Positions 21,309 through 32,410 of a DNA stretch of 64,000 nt are shown piece by piece. The position numbers and the translations under genes were made by a program. The number at the start of each line of letters is the position of its first letter. Position 1 is the stretch's first letter. Source of the DNA: Rhodocollybia butyracea (Eukaryota; Basidiomycota; Agaricomycetes; Agaricales; Omphalotaceae); NCBI GenBank assembly GCA_015501585.1, contig JADNRY010000200.1:1-64000 (forward strand). Direction: 5' to 3'. Below the pieces are notes generated by a model that saw nothing but the letters and a program-made list of their open reading frames with translations, was not told where the DNA came from and made no database searches.

Positions 21309-22882
21309 CTAACTAGGTAGGGTTGGGTGGTTGCCTGAAGTGGTATCTGGGTCAGCTTCAGCTTTTGTTGGTGCTTTTGCACCAGTTTTTACCACTGGGG
21401 ATACTGTCACGATGGGTGTATTTGTCTTGACAGTTTTAGGTTTCATAGCAGAGATTGACTCTTCTGTGTTATTAACCACATTGTGGCTAGTTGTAATAGG
21501 TTCTCTTTTTGGGAGATCCTTTGGTTTGTTCCTTTTAAGAACTTGTGTTGGCATTTGAGTTAAACCAAAATGCTCTAGTAGCTCTACAAGCATATCACTT
21601 TCATTACCTGGATCTTCCGGGCTCTCGGCAATTCTTGTTTGCGCTGGTGGGATCACTGCACTGAATGCTTCCATTTTAATGCTAGCTTCAGGTTGGCTTG
21701 GTTGTCCATAGGCATTGACGGTGTTGCCAATGCTCTGAATGCATTACAAAGATGATCCATAAGCTCTGCAGCAGAGTCAGATATTAGTTCTGGCTCTTCA
21801 AACATGAAGTCATTCAACTTTGGCATTGTAGCCCTGGATTTGGGCAGTACCAGGAGTGACCTAGGTCCTCTTGGTGCTGGAGATGCTCTCCCAGTGGGAC
21901 TCTGTCTCACTTTTGGCATGTATACCATACCTTGCAGGGACATAGGTGTTGGCGTTTCCGGTAGCAATGACGGATGTCCTTGACGTGAGTCTGTATATCC
22001 TTGCTGTGTTAATAGCAATTTGCCTGTAGTAGGAGGTAATTCTACTTGTCCAAATCCCACATAGTTTCTATGCATTATGGATGATGGGCCTATTGTCTGC
22101 GACGACTGGAGCATGAAATCTTTCCATTTTCCTGTCGAGGTGTTTGAGAACAACACATGTCTATAGTTGTCTGGCACTAATGGCGGGCGTTTGTCCGCCA
22201 TTCTAGGTACTGGCATTGCAATTCCAGTATGGTCACTACTGTCTGTTGACTTTGTTGATGACTTGGACAAAGTCTTTTCTTCATCTTTTTCACTTAAGTG
22301 TGCATTCAATTGATGCATTGCCATTGTGAATTGGCTCAGGGATTGCTGATTTGTTTCTGCAATTTTCAAAATATCTCTTGTAGCATTTACTAAGACCTGT
22401 GCAAGGTCTGCTATTGAATCCAGCACTTTAGCTGCTTTCTCATTTATAGAGACATCATCTCTTGGTTCACTTATGGCAGTCATTTGACTACCTTTGGGGT
22501 GACTGTTGTTATAACCATCAAGAAAAAGTCCTAAAGCCCAGGCTCCCCAGAGACACCCCCCCAATCCTAGGCAACCTGAGGCAGCCTGGGATGACCTGGG
22601 GGAGCCTGGGTAGCCCAGGTTACCTCAGGTTGCCCAGAATTGGGGGGGGGGGTGTCTCTGGGGAGCCTGGGCTTTAGGAACTTTTTCCTGATGACGTTTA
22701 TCAGTTGTCATAGTAGGATTCTCTCCTTGCTGAGGTGTTTCCTGTGCCAATTGTATGAGAAGCTTTTCAGGCTTGCTCATTATTTCCTCTGGCGGTTTGA
22801 CCATGTGGGAATTGTTTTGTGATGTGGCATCACTATTTTCAGATGTGCAATTATTCACCCTCTCTGGGCTCAGAGATGTCAT
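21309..22882 (-). pseudogene. Gag-like retroelement ORF split by a MITE
   Basis: The reading starts at 22882, is interrupted by the MITE at 22516-22693, continues to 21653 and, after a -1 shift around 21655-21675, runs to 21309. The part before the MITE is polar; after it come a helical segment (VLDSIADLAQVLVNATRDIL) and a basic/Pro segment RQSPTGRASPAPRGPRSL, which matches RQSPNAEAASLTLRGPRPL of the gag ORF at 38758-39486. A further helical block (SAAELMDHLCNAFRAL) follows. It is therefore the N-terminal gag-like region of a basidiomycete LTR retroelement. No capsid core, protease or polymerase is next to it and no LTRs were found. A short piece of a third copy is at 1-112. Confidence 0.55.
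22516..22693. mobile_element. 178-bp palindromic MITE in gag-like ORF
   Basis: Nearly perfect inverted halves: CATCAAGAAAAAGTCCTAAA on the left and the complement CATCAGGAAAAAGTTCCTAA on the right, then GCCCAGGCTCCCCAGAGACA on both sides. Flanked by AC/AC. Excising the MITE with one AC restores an open frame (KR then YNNSHPKGSQ) in the gag-like ORF. Same termini as 17598-17929. Confidence 0.7.
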
Positions 22883-22937
22883 CTGAGCATTTTAAATGCT
22901 TAGAAAGGAAACAAATTTCTTAAAAAAATTGAAAGAA

Positions 22938-23640
22938 GCTGATTGCACTTATCTCCAAACTTGATGTTAGAAAGTTCTATCTTTCAATCATGGTTGTGAT
23001 CATTGTATGGTTTTTCTGATTATTGGTTTTGCGCAGAGAGAGACTAAGACTGTGATTACATATGGATCAATAAGTAGCATGATCATTCCAGACCAAATGA
23101 ATGATAGCAGTGGGCTGTGTCATATGGCAGCTACTGTGTACAATTACAGCCGTATCCTCTCTGGGCTTGATGAACATTATGGATAGGTCTCCAAATTGGA
23201 TGTGATAGGCCCAAGTGACTAACTCTCCAAGCTGTTGGTAGGCATTTCTGATGGTGTGTATCCATGTATCTGGTTGAGGCATTGACCTGGAAAGAATGCT
23301 AGCAAACACACAAGTCATCTCACTACAAACACAACAGTCTCAGTCACAAACACAAAACCATTTGTAAACAATATCACATTTTTTCAGTCATGACCATGAT
23401 CATGATGCTTGTTTGGCAGGCGTTAATTATAGATTTGTGTTTGTATTGCGTGATCATTGGCAAATTATGCACTGAGTATATTATTACATCATCCTGTCAT
23501 GATCATGGCACAATTACAAAGTTCTGCAATGATCATGGCACAAAGACAAGGGATTCAGTGTAATTATGATGGGTATTTCAATGTCATGAGCTGCACAAAC
23601 ACAATTTAATTTTGTCCAATAAGGACACCCATAAAGGAAA
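22938..23640. mobile_element. Repeat C, contiguous copy
   Basis: About 700 bp of noncoding sequence equal to 51925-52162 joined to 54066-54402, so it is the uninterrupted version of the repeat inside the broken Plavaka gene. It is rich in ATGATCATG-type palindromic words. Superfamily unknown. Confidence 0.6.
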
Positions 23641-23911
23641 CCCATAAACATCGGCCCCATCAAAAGTCAAAATCGATCATGATCTTGATGGCTGTCATAA
23701 CATTACGTTTGTTTACTGGTTTCCAACGCGGCGACCTGCGTTCATTCTCGCTTTTTGTTGTTGAAGGTCAGCAGAGGCGTACCAGAAGGAACAGTCAGGA
23801 GCATCTTTTGAGCAATAGGGTTGGATCCTGAGACCATTGGAGAGGTGATGAAGAGTTCCTGCTGAAGAACCCATTTTGTCATTGTGTTCTGAGGCTTGTG
23901 TTGTAAATGGA

Positions 23912-24420
23912 TGACTTCCCGTGGCGTCTAGGATCCTAGATTATTTCTCTAGACGCACGGCATTCAGGGTTACAAGTAATCTAGTTCTGTGTTTCTAAAC
24001 CGTGGCCAAAGAAAACCTAAACAGACTTTGATGCTGAGAAAACTACTTGGCATAAGCATAGTTTAAACGGAATGGTATTACTGAGCTTTTTCGCGGGAAT
24101 CTTTGGCTGTTTGAGGTAAGGTGATGGAACAAAAGACATCCCAGGGTTCCGGGATGCAGAATGGGAAAAATGCACTCTCGGGCGAAGTGATTTGCTCGGA
24201 GCATTGTCCAAATGGGGAGACTAAAATGATATGCGAAGTAGAGACGCAGATTTAGGTCTGGAAGAGGGGGGGTACCCCTCTTCTAGATTAGAATCTAGAA
24301 ATGGGTTTGCACTCATCAAAAGTGGAGCCGTCACCCTTTCCGAACGTCGGCAATGCTCGGCTGAGCTCGCTTATAGCATTTAGAGATATTATTTAGGATC
24401 CTAAACCCCACGGGAAGTCA
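23912..24420. mobile_element. 509-bp TIR element
   Basis: The left end TGACTTCCCGTGGCGTCTAG and the complement of the right end TGACTTCCCGTGGGGTTTAG continue as GATCCTA...ATCTCTA on both sides, about 40 bp in all. The interior is noncoding. Flanking duplication is unclear. Confidence 0.65.
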
Positions 24421-25252
24421 CCCAATAATCAGCAGTATTCTACATTGATATACATTTGTGAATGTATTCATTACATCTAGGGCAATCTGCGGGTGGCAGG
24501 ATAATGAGCGGGGAACTTAAAGGGCAATCATCGGCGGAAGGGAGCGCATGACATAACCGGTGCATTCTTTCGGAGGTCCGGAAAGGCTGCTAGATAGTGA
24601 AAGGGATTGCGGGGGGGTTGTCTTGAGGCAACGGGGTTGCTGAAAAGAATTATCCTTAGGCCAACAGAGTAATTATATAGGACACTAGTTTCCTTATCAA
24701 GACTTTGAGATAGTATTACTAACTTGGTTCAGAGAGGAGCCAATGACTCTCTCTCTCTGTGTACTAGAATATATTTGCTATAGATTTCATCGCTCTTAGG
24801 ACTGGGCCTGAAAGTGACGTGCAGTAGTCAACATTGAAAACTGCTTTCTATCCTCCTATTCACAAGAGTTTGGGGTGCAGTATTGCTTCAAGCCCGGCTG
24901 AAGGCTCGGAGAAATCTCAGCCTGGCTTTGAGCCCTTGTTGAGTCCTTACCAAGGTCAGGCTGGACTGGGGCTCAGTAGCGCTGGGCTCAAAGGGCTCAA
25001 AGGCTCCGAGCCCTGGCCCGCACATCACTATGTTCAATAGAGCTTTCCCCTAAGTTGTCATCAGTTTCTTTCGGGGCCATTACAAAACTAGCCAACTTCC
25101 CATGATCAAAAAGATACAATATGAGTTTTTAAAAATAGGCTCTGTCCTGGAGCGGGAATCAATCATCTTGGTTTCTGATGGTGATGGAGAATGTCATGAT
25201 AATGACTGGCTGCCTACTTAAGATTTCTGTGGCTCCAAAAGTCTCAGCAATC
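24421..25252. other. Noncoding stretch with a GAGCCC-rich repeat
   Basis: No gene is supported. At about 24880-25034 there is a segment rich in GGCTC/GAGCC that ends GAGCCCTGGCCCGCACATCA. A similar end (GCCAGGGCTGGCACATCACT) is at 53675-53700, so both are probably ends of one repeat family. Confidence 0.45.
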
Positions 25253-27667
25253 ATGGACACCTCCAAAGCTGGCCACTGGAAGTTTCGCATTCCAACTCTT
25301 GATAGACTGGGGATCATGGAGCTAGGACAAATTGATGAAAGAAAGGTTGCAGAAGATTGGTTCGAGTCATTCTCGTCGCTGGCTACGGCTGGGAACGCTG
25401 AAGGTGTTGTTCGCCTCGTTTGTGAAGACGCTTTGTGGCGCGACCTGCTCTCTTTGACCTCTGACATGCGAACCTTTGACGGATCTCCCAAGATTCGCAA
25501 GTTTTTGACCGACCGCCTGTCATTAGTAAAGCTCCAAAACTTTGCACTGACAGAGTTCATCCGCCTACAGAAACCTTATCCTGATTTGGTTTGGATCGTG
25601 GGTATGTTCACGTTTGAAAATAGCACTGGGATGTGTTCTGGTATTTTCCGACTCGTCCCAGGGGCAAATGGCTCGTGGAGGGCATACACGATGTTCACAA
25701 TGATTGAGTCTTTCAAGAAATTTCCAGAAAAGATTGGACCTCTTCGAGAGCATGTAGCCCTCAGTGGACGACTGTGGAAGGAGAAGCGCAAATACGAGAT
25801 GTTTGAACAAGAGGATCCGGTTGTGCTCATTATTGGAGCTGGGCAGAGTGCTCTGCAGCTTGCTGCACGTCTCAAATTCCTTGACATTCCTACCTTAATG
25901 GTTGAGAGGGATAATCGGGTTGGTGACATGTGGCGAAATCGATATGATGCCTTGTCACTCCATTTTCCTGTTTGTGTGTCCTTTCATCTGCACTATTTCT
26001 GGAAATATTTCATTAATTACTGGATAGGGTATGATCACATGCCCTATATTCCGTATGTTACATAAGATTCCTCTCAATTTTTTGCCATTCATCTTCAACC
26101 TCAACTTAGATTTCCTCCAACATGGCCTAAATATACCCCATCATTCAAGGTATTCGTCAATCCTCCTCCATGTTATGTTTCATTAAATCTCAAACCTTCT
26201 AGATGGCAGATTGGCTTGAGAGTTATGCGATAGCGCTAGAACTGAACGTTTGGACTTCATCGGAAGTTGTTGGTGCCGTACAAGATCCACATCTTAAATG
26301 GCATGTACAAGTACGGAGAAATAACGGTATTGAACGTGTGCTGAAAGTTAACCATCTTGGTAGCTCCAGATGCCTCATGCATATGCCTTCAAGCTGACAG
26401 ATCTGTAGTGTTCGCAACTGGTCTTGGGGACGGCATTCCTAACATGCCTGACATAGATAATCAGGCAAGTCACTGATATTTATATTTACAAAATATACCA
26501 TTGCAGAATAAAACGTTCTCTAGGAAACATTCCAAGGAGCCGTGATTCACTCATCGCAATACAGGCGTGCTTCTGACTATACAGGCAAAAAAATCATTGT
26601 CATTGGGACAGGCAATTCAGGTATGCACAAGTATGAGAGTGGAAACTGACAAGGAATTGAATACCTTGAAAAGGTCATGATGTGGCATCGGATTTGGCTA
26701 AGGCAGGTCAAGGTATCAACTCTATCCCAGTTCCTTAACTTTGAGCTGATAGTACGCATTTCAGATGTGACCATCTTCCAAAGAAGCTCCACATTTGTCA
26801 TGGATTTGGACAAGGGGTGGAAGTTCCTTGGTGGCGGTAAGCTGTATGCAAAAAGAAGAGCTTCCCTGAAATAACCGTGGCTGGCATTAACAGCATTATA
26901 CTCAGAGGACGGGCCCCCCACTGATATAGCTGATCGTTTATTCAACTCAATGCCACACCTTCTGCTCGAGGGTGGAATGGCTCAAAGGACGACTGATGCA
27001 ATTATGAGCGATCAGATGTAGGACTACTTTGGCAGGCTATGGTTGATATAAAGGCTGAATCAATATTCCAGCTCGCAACTTAACAAGCTTATGGATGCTG
27101 GGTTCCGTGTTAACAAAGGTATCAAAGATGCGGGAATCCTGCTCCAATTGAAGCTAAAGGCAGGCGGACACTACTTTGGTAAGAGATGGCAGATTGATAG
27201 AGTAGAGCTTCATCGCTTATGCATGTGACACTCAGACACTGGAGGCAGCCAGCTTATTATCGATGGAATGATCAAGCTCAAGAATGATAGCCAGATAAAA
27301 TCCTTCTATCCAGGGGGTCTGGAGTTTGAAAATGGATCCAAACTACCTGCTGATGTGGTCATTTGTGCTACCGGGTGAGTGTAGTGAGCTATGCAGCACG
27401 TTATCTTAAAAAACCATTATCTAGGGTTGGTGATAAGCGCAACTCAATACGTCAAGTATGCGGTGACAAGGTAGCAAATGATTGTCCATCGCTTCAAAGT
27501 ATAAACGAAGAGGGAGAATCTTACTCATACGCCCAACTTTCCCGTAAAGGGCTGTGGATGATAGTTGGCAAGTATCTGTGTTACTCGTGATGACTTCTAA
27601 ACAAATAGGAACAGGTCCATTGCAATTGAACCGCTTCTTTTCAAAGTATCTTGCATTACGTAGGTGA
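25253..27667 (+). CDS. Flavin-containing monooxygenase-like protein
   Basis: Predicted FAD/NADPH-dependent monooxygenase of about 600 residues in roughly ten exons. ATG at 25253 (MDTSKAGHW) is preferred because PTLDRLG follows closely; an upstream ATG at 25178 adds 25 residues. Residues about 20-190 look like an NTF2/SnoaL-type N-terminal extension (CEDALWRDLLSLTSDMRTFD). FAD site: IIGAGQSALQLAARL. Exon 1 ends at 25973 (PV) and joins WYDHMPYIP (26028-26052), then FPPTWPKYTPSFK (from 26110), then MADWLESYAIALELNVW. The FMO signature FQGAVIHSSQY (FxGxxxHxxxY) and the NADPH site IVIGTGNSGHDVASDLA follow, then GASQL-like GGSQLIIDGMIKL and VVICATG. Two introns appear to use GC donors (GCAAGT, near 26465 and 27569). 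An apparent TAG at about 27017 falls inside a plausible GTAGGA...CCAG intron. No cluster partners are adjacent, so the substrate is unknown. Confidence 0.8.
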
Positions 27668-28504
27668 AATCTTCGTGTCTCGCCCTATTTGGTTCACTGG
27701 ATTTTACTCAATAGGCATTCAAGGCATCGAGAAAAATACACTGCTTCCGTGTTACTAAATATGTATGTATGAATTGAGCGTAGACCAAAGATAATATAAC
27801 CATAGACTTGATATATCAAGTTGTGTGAATATTTACAAGGGCTTGCAGGAGCAAGAGCTAGACTATATATTTCTCTTGGTAATCTCAATTGCTTCCTTTT
27901 GACCAAAATTTGCTGGCGCCTTGATACCTATATATATTTCCCTTGTTTTGCAGTTGGCTGTATTTGACGATAATGCGCGGGCCTTGGTACCTATATATAT
28001 TTCCCTTGTTAATTGCAATTACTTGAATTTGGGGATAATGCTGGCGCGTCGGTACCCTAGCGCCTCCCGCCTTTTCACATCCATTCTGGTATACCGGGAT
28101 CAGCCTGGATCTGAGAATGTAGATTGATAAAATTGGTCAGATCTCTAGCAAATACACGATCCCTCCCATCAAATATCTATCCAGGTACCTTCCTGATCCA
28201 CGGAAACGGGAAAAGCATACGGTACATCGAAAACATACAAAAAACAGTGGAATATGCCCTGATCATAGATATTGCTTATTTGGGTTGTTTCTCCATTGAA
28301 TTTCTCGGCTCACTATCCATGAAAGCTCTGCAGAACCGCGAGTCTCTGATGTACAAAAACTCGAAGGCCCTTAGCAACCACACCGTGACACCTCTCTGTA
28401 TGCTACATGGATTCATTCCTAGGGGCGATAACAAGAAATTGACTACATCCACTCTGGTATATGCTACACTGTACCCAATATCCATGAAGTGAGCAACTTG
28501 GCCT
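27668..28504. repeat. Noncoding stretch with imperfect direct repeats
   Basis: Units of roughly 60-65 bp share CTATATATATTTCCCTTGTT (27927 and 27991, with a diverged copy near 27866) and a TGCTGGCGC/ATGCGCGGGCC phrase. No gene is supported; the ORF around 28124-28492 has no recognisable domain. Confidence 0.5.
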
Positions 28505-29165
28505 TATTATTGACACTTGCTTTGCTACTTCAAATCTACCAAAGTACTACCAAAATACCACGAAGCAAGTGATAGTCGATGCTTGTTAGCTACCACCAAG
28601 CAAAAGGCAAGTAACACAGCAAAATACCAAGAAGCAATTATATTTATTATGAGTATATCTGTTGGCAAGAAGAAAGTATACTTGATACTTGTAAGCTACC
28701 AAGAAAAAGCCAGTTGACTCAGTAGTAGTCATTAAGAATGGTAGCAATATACATATGCTTAGCGAGAGGCTCATCGAGGACTTGTTACAGCAAGTTGCAA
28801 TGGCACTTTGTAAGCTACCAAGAAGCAATTATATTTATTATGAGTATATCTGTTGGTAAGAAGAAAGTATACTTGATACTTGTAAGATACCAGGAAGCAA
28901 TTATAATAATAACTTGTTGTTGTAGATTTGAGTCTGTACTGGAACATTCTAGTACTTTCTTTAGTATTACTCATTACTTACTCAGCCTACTTACCAGTAC
29001 TATGTAGAATATTCTAGAAGGTATTGTAAGTAGGTAGAGGTCCTGGGGGAGACCCAGACAATTGTACTAAAGGCCTAACAACCGAGTGCACAAGTGTACC
29101 AGATCACTTAATCCACAACACTTGTAAGCTACCAAGACACCACAAAGGCCAAGCTACCAAGATAG
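28505..29165. repeat. CTACCAAG-rich repeats
   Basis: Two near-identical 75-bp copies (28625-28700 and 28815-28890, sharing TATTTATTATGAGTATATCT) lie among many TAAGCTACCAAG words (for example 28693, 28810, 29127, 29152). No coding potential is seen. Confidence 0.6.
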
Positions 29166-29235
29166 AAGATACACTCAACGTATGATATGCAAATATCATA
29201 TAGATAGACAAAATACATTGCAAAGAAACGCCAAA

Positions 29236-31259
29236 CTAACACTGGTTATTTACCTTTTTTTTTTTTACGCCAGATGGCCCAAGCGAACCTATGCCTTTAG
29301 CGTCAATGAGGGCTCTGTATATATTACCTGAATTTTCACGCCGTGCTCTGGTGGATGCCTGGCGTTCTTCATCACCCTGGGGTGACGGGCGCGAGGATGT
29401 ACCAGCTTTGACTGTCCCCTTCCCCTTTGGTCCCTTTGGATCCTTCTTTGCCTTCTTCTTCATACCTCTAATCTCATTCTTACTTTTGCGGTTGCCATGA
29501 CCATCTGCTTTGTTTTCCGCATCCAATCCGGCCGAAAGAAAATCTCGCACATGGATCGGTGGGGATGGCATTGTACCGGAGGCAGGTACCGAGGAAACTG
29601 GAATAGACTGTTTCGTGGGGCTGGCCGATGTCGGCGACATACCAGAGGCATGTGCAGTGGAGACTGAGACTGGATCCAGCTGATTCGGGCGATTGGTTCA
29701 TGCTGGCAATATACTAGTAGCGGATCCAGCCAAATGTAATGTTGTTTGAGCGACGGTCATCCCAGGATCATTGATAAAGTGTGAAGTAGATGGCGGGAAC
29801 AGATCTGGCGAGAAGTCTGTTGCGAAACCAGACTGACTGAACTCAGAATAAGAGGATCCAGCTAATTTAGTTGAATCGCTCTGTTGGATCTCACTAGTTG
29901 ACATGAGCTGCTCAATTTCTGCCATCAACGCTGGGTCCCATTGAAGGTTGTCAGTGGTTCCCCCAACGTCTGGGATACCCCCAAAATCAAACAAAGGATA
30001 TGCCCTTTCATCCAGGTGACCGAGCACGTCATCCATCCCAATGGATGATTGCAACTTGTGTGACTGAGTAGAAAATGTGAATTCAGGATAAAACTCTTGC
30101 AAAGTGGGCGGAGCTTGTGCCATGCCATCATGAGCTGTTTGAGATGTCGACCAAGTTAGTACAACCGATGTAGCCATATTGAGTGCCGCAGCCAAAGAGG
30201 AAGTGAATCCCCGGCGCAATCAGAGGCGGATATGGGGGTGTCCAGTATCCCAGCCGAGGAGGAACCTGAGTCACAGACACAATCAGAGGTATTCAGTACT
30301 GCAGCTAAAAGGGGATCGATGCCCCCAACGCAGTCAGAAGTAGAGCCGGTCGCATCTAGTACTGCGGCTGAAGAGGAACCAATGGTTCAAGTGGTGTCTG
30401 CGGTATGGCTAACAGCCTTGAGGTCAGCGGACACAACACCTTGCAGCACTGCCTGGATAGACTCAGGGGTAGCTTTGATGTTCCCATTGGTTGCCATTTT
30501 TTTGAGTGAAATCGCACTGTCTATGGAACCATGAGTACATAAAACGTGATTTGCCATGATTCTTGAAAAACAAACCTAGTACCCCCTTCGCAACATCTCG
30601 CATTGGATGAATTACATTAGGCACGAACCCAGGATAGGCTTCATAGAAGGCCTTTCCCAAGGAGTTTCTTCCTTGATGATACCTAAGTGATAGATTAATG
30701 AGCGACTAGTCATTTAAAAGAAGACAAACATACCGGGGTGACGCCGGATCCTAAGGTTCCGGGAAAACTTCTTACTAAGGAGTTTTCCCGGAACCTTAGG
30801 ATCCGGCGTCACCCCCAGAAACATCCACACAGAAGGTTTTCAGCTTGAAAGATAATTCCCTAACTGGGGAGGATAGTAGGAACCGATTCAATGAAGCTAA
30901 TGAATTAACACATCAAATGAAATAACAAAATAAGTAAACAGGACGTACTTGGTCAATGCGGGACCGTCCAAGTATTGGACATTGGCAATCGCCTCTTTGA
31001 GCTGTGCGATGGCTGCAGACAATCTGCCTTCCCCTTTCTCATCAAGTTCCTCTGCCTTCTTCACCTCTTCTTTTGCCTCCTTCAGTTCCGACAGCTTCTC
31101 TCTGACTAGCCTAAGCTCCTCCTCATTCGCATTCTCCCAAGCTACCTTCGTGAACTGCTTCATAATCTTCAGACATTCACCCTGCAGAACCAACTGGTGG
31201 CAATTGCTGGCACACCACTGTTTCAGTTCCAATTCCATTTTATCTCTTGTTAATATCAT
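29236..31259 (-). pseudogene. Decayed gene of an unnamed agaricomycete-type family
   Basis: Exon 1 (31259-30949) is a Glu/Lys-rich coiled coil. It joins in frame across an intron (30948-30683) to YHQGRNSLGKAFYEAYPGF, then HPMRDVAKGVLGLFF and KSRFMYSWFHRQCDF. From memory, this arrangement is a multi-copy family in mushroom genomes with no assigned function; I could not verify this. After about 30490 the frame is lost. Pieces of a low-complexity region (about 30480-30230), an acidic/Ser-rich region (30219-29701) and a basic Lys/Gly-rich tail (29697-29236) follow. An in-frame TGA at 29698-29700 separates two otherwise continuous segments (ILPA, stop, TNRPNQLDP). It is probably non-functional, and its intron contains a hairpin MITE. 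Confidence 0.55.
30735..30815. mobile_element. Near-perfect 81-bp hairpin MITE in intron
   Basis: GGGGTGACGCCGGATCCTAA continues to GGTTCCGGGAAAACT, then about 10 nt of loop, then the exact complement. The arms are essentially identical over about 35 bp, implying recent insertion or active homogenisation. It lies within the 266-nt intron of the flanking pseudogene. Confidence 0.75.
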
Positions 31260-31272
31260 CCTTTGCTGTTGA

Positions 31273-32410
31273 GCTATTCACAGTTCAAGTTGCAGCCTAC
31301 AGTGTGACACATCATTGTCACATGACTTTTGGGTTATCATTCTGACAGGAATTTTGAGGAGAATCCAATGGAATTTTTGCTGAGGCCATTGGATGAGCCA
31401 TTCACATCATATGATCACTTTGATCCATTCAAAGTCTGACATCCTTGTATCAACTCCAGACAGTTTTTCTGTCAGTGGTTCTAGGACATGTTTGGTATCA
31501 TTATGAGCGGTCTTTTAATGCAAATCCAATGGTGCAAAAAGTATAGGATTTGAGTCACTGGTTCTCAAGATATCACAAGTCTAAGATTTGACAGATGTTG
31601 GAGCAGTGTGTATATTCAGTGGTCGGCTCCCACAGGTGCCAGAGTCCTGTGCAGAGGCCTGTGGTCGTCAGAAAAGCCTCTGAATCGCATTCCTGTTCCT
31701 TCCTTCCCCTCCCCCATCATCTCCCTTGTCTTTGGTGGTTGGTAAGGACATCTGTCCCCTTTCTACAGCTCTGATAGCTCAAACATCATCTCTCAGCACT
31801 TCCTACATCTGCACAGACCTTAAGCTCTGCTCACAAGAGTCTCAGATACAGGAATTGGTGTGCCTTTTTCTCTGATCTACTGATCTTTCACTGAACAGAG
31901 CCCATAATACATCCATAACAGATCTACACACATCTAGAACCTCTCAAGTTGACCTAGTTGTTAGATCTTGGATATCAGGGCTCTCAGTGCACTCAGATTA
32001 CCTATATGATCTATGTACTATGTACTGATTGATATTTGGCTTAGATCTTGCTTGATCAAGCCAATTTTCTGTCACCCTCCCTCCTCTCCCTTTATCTCTG
32101 TAATTGTACAAACCAATGTTCTATTTGTTTCTTCTTTACCTCATTGTCTAGTATGATTTTTTATACCTACTCATGTAACAGTACATAGCTCTTCATGATC
32201 CGCTTAATCTATGGGCCTGGGGCCTGAGTTTTGGCTAACTTATTCATTACTGAGTGACAAAAGGCATAGGTGGGTCAGTCATCCTTCAACGGTGAAAAAG
32301 AAACCAATCAATCAAGTTAATTTGGTGCCGTACAGTCCGTCCAATCAGCCGGCGGCTTATTTAAATTGAAGTGCCTCAACTACACTTTGTTTCTATCCTT
32401 CCCTTTCACA
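31273..32410. other. Intergenic stretch, no gene seen
   Basis: AT-rich sequence with no supported ORF or repeat. The last 100 bp before 32411 (CAATCAGCC at about 32342, TATTTAAATTG at about 32358) could be the promoter of the following gene. Confidence 0.5.

Noticed and set aside
27000..27060. Premature stop in the monooxygenase (GATCAGATGTAGGAC)
   Set aside because: A GTAGGA donor and CCAG acceptor define a normal-size intron that removes the stop and keeps KLMDAGFRVNKG in frame.
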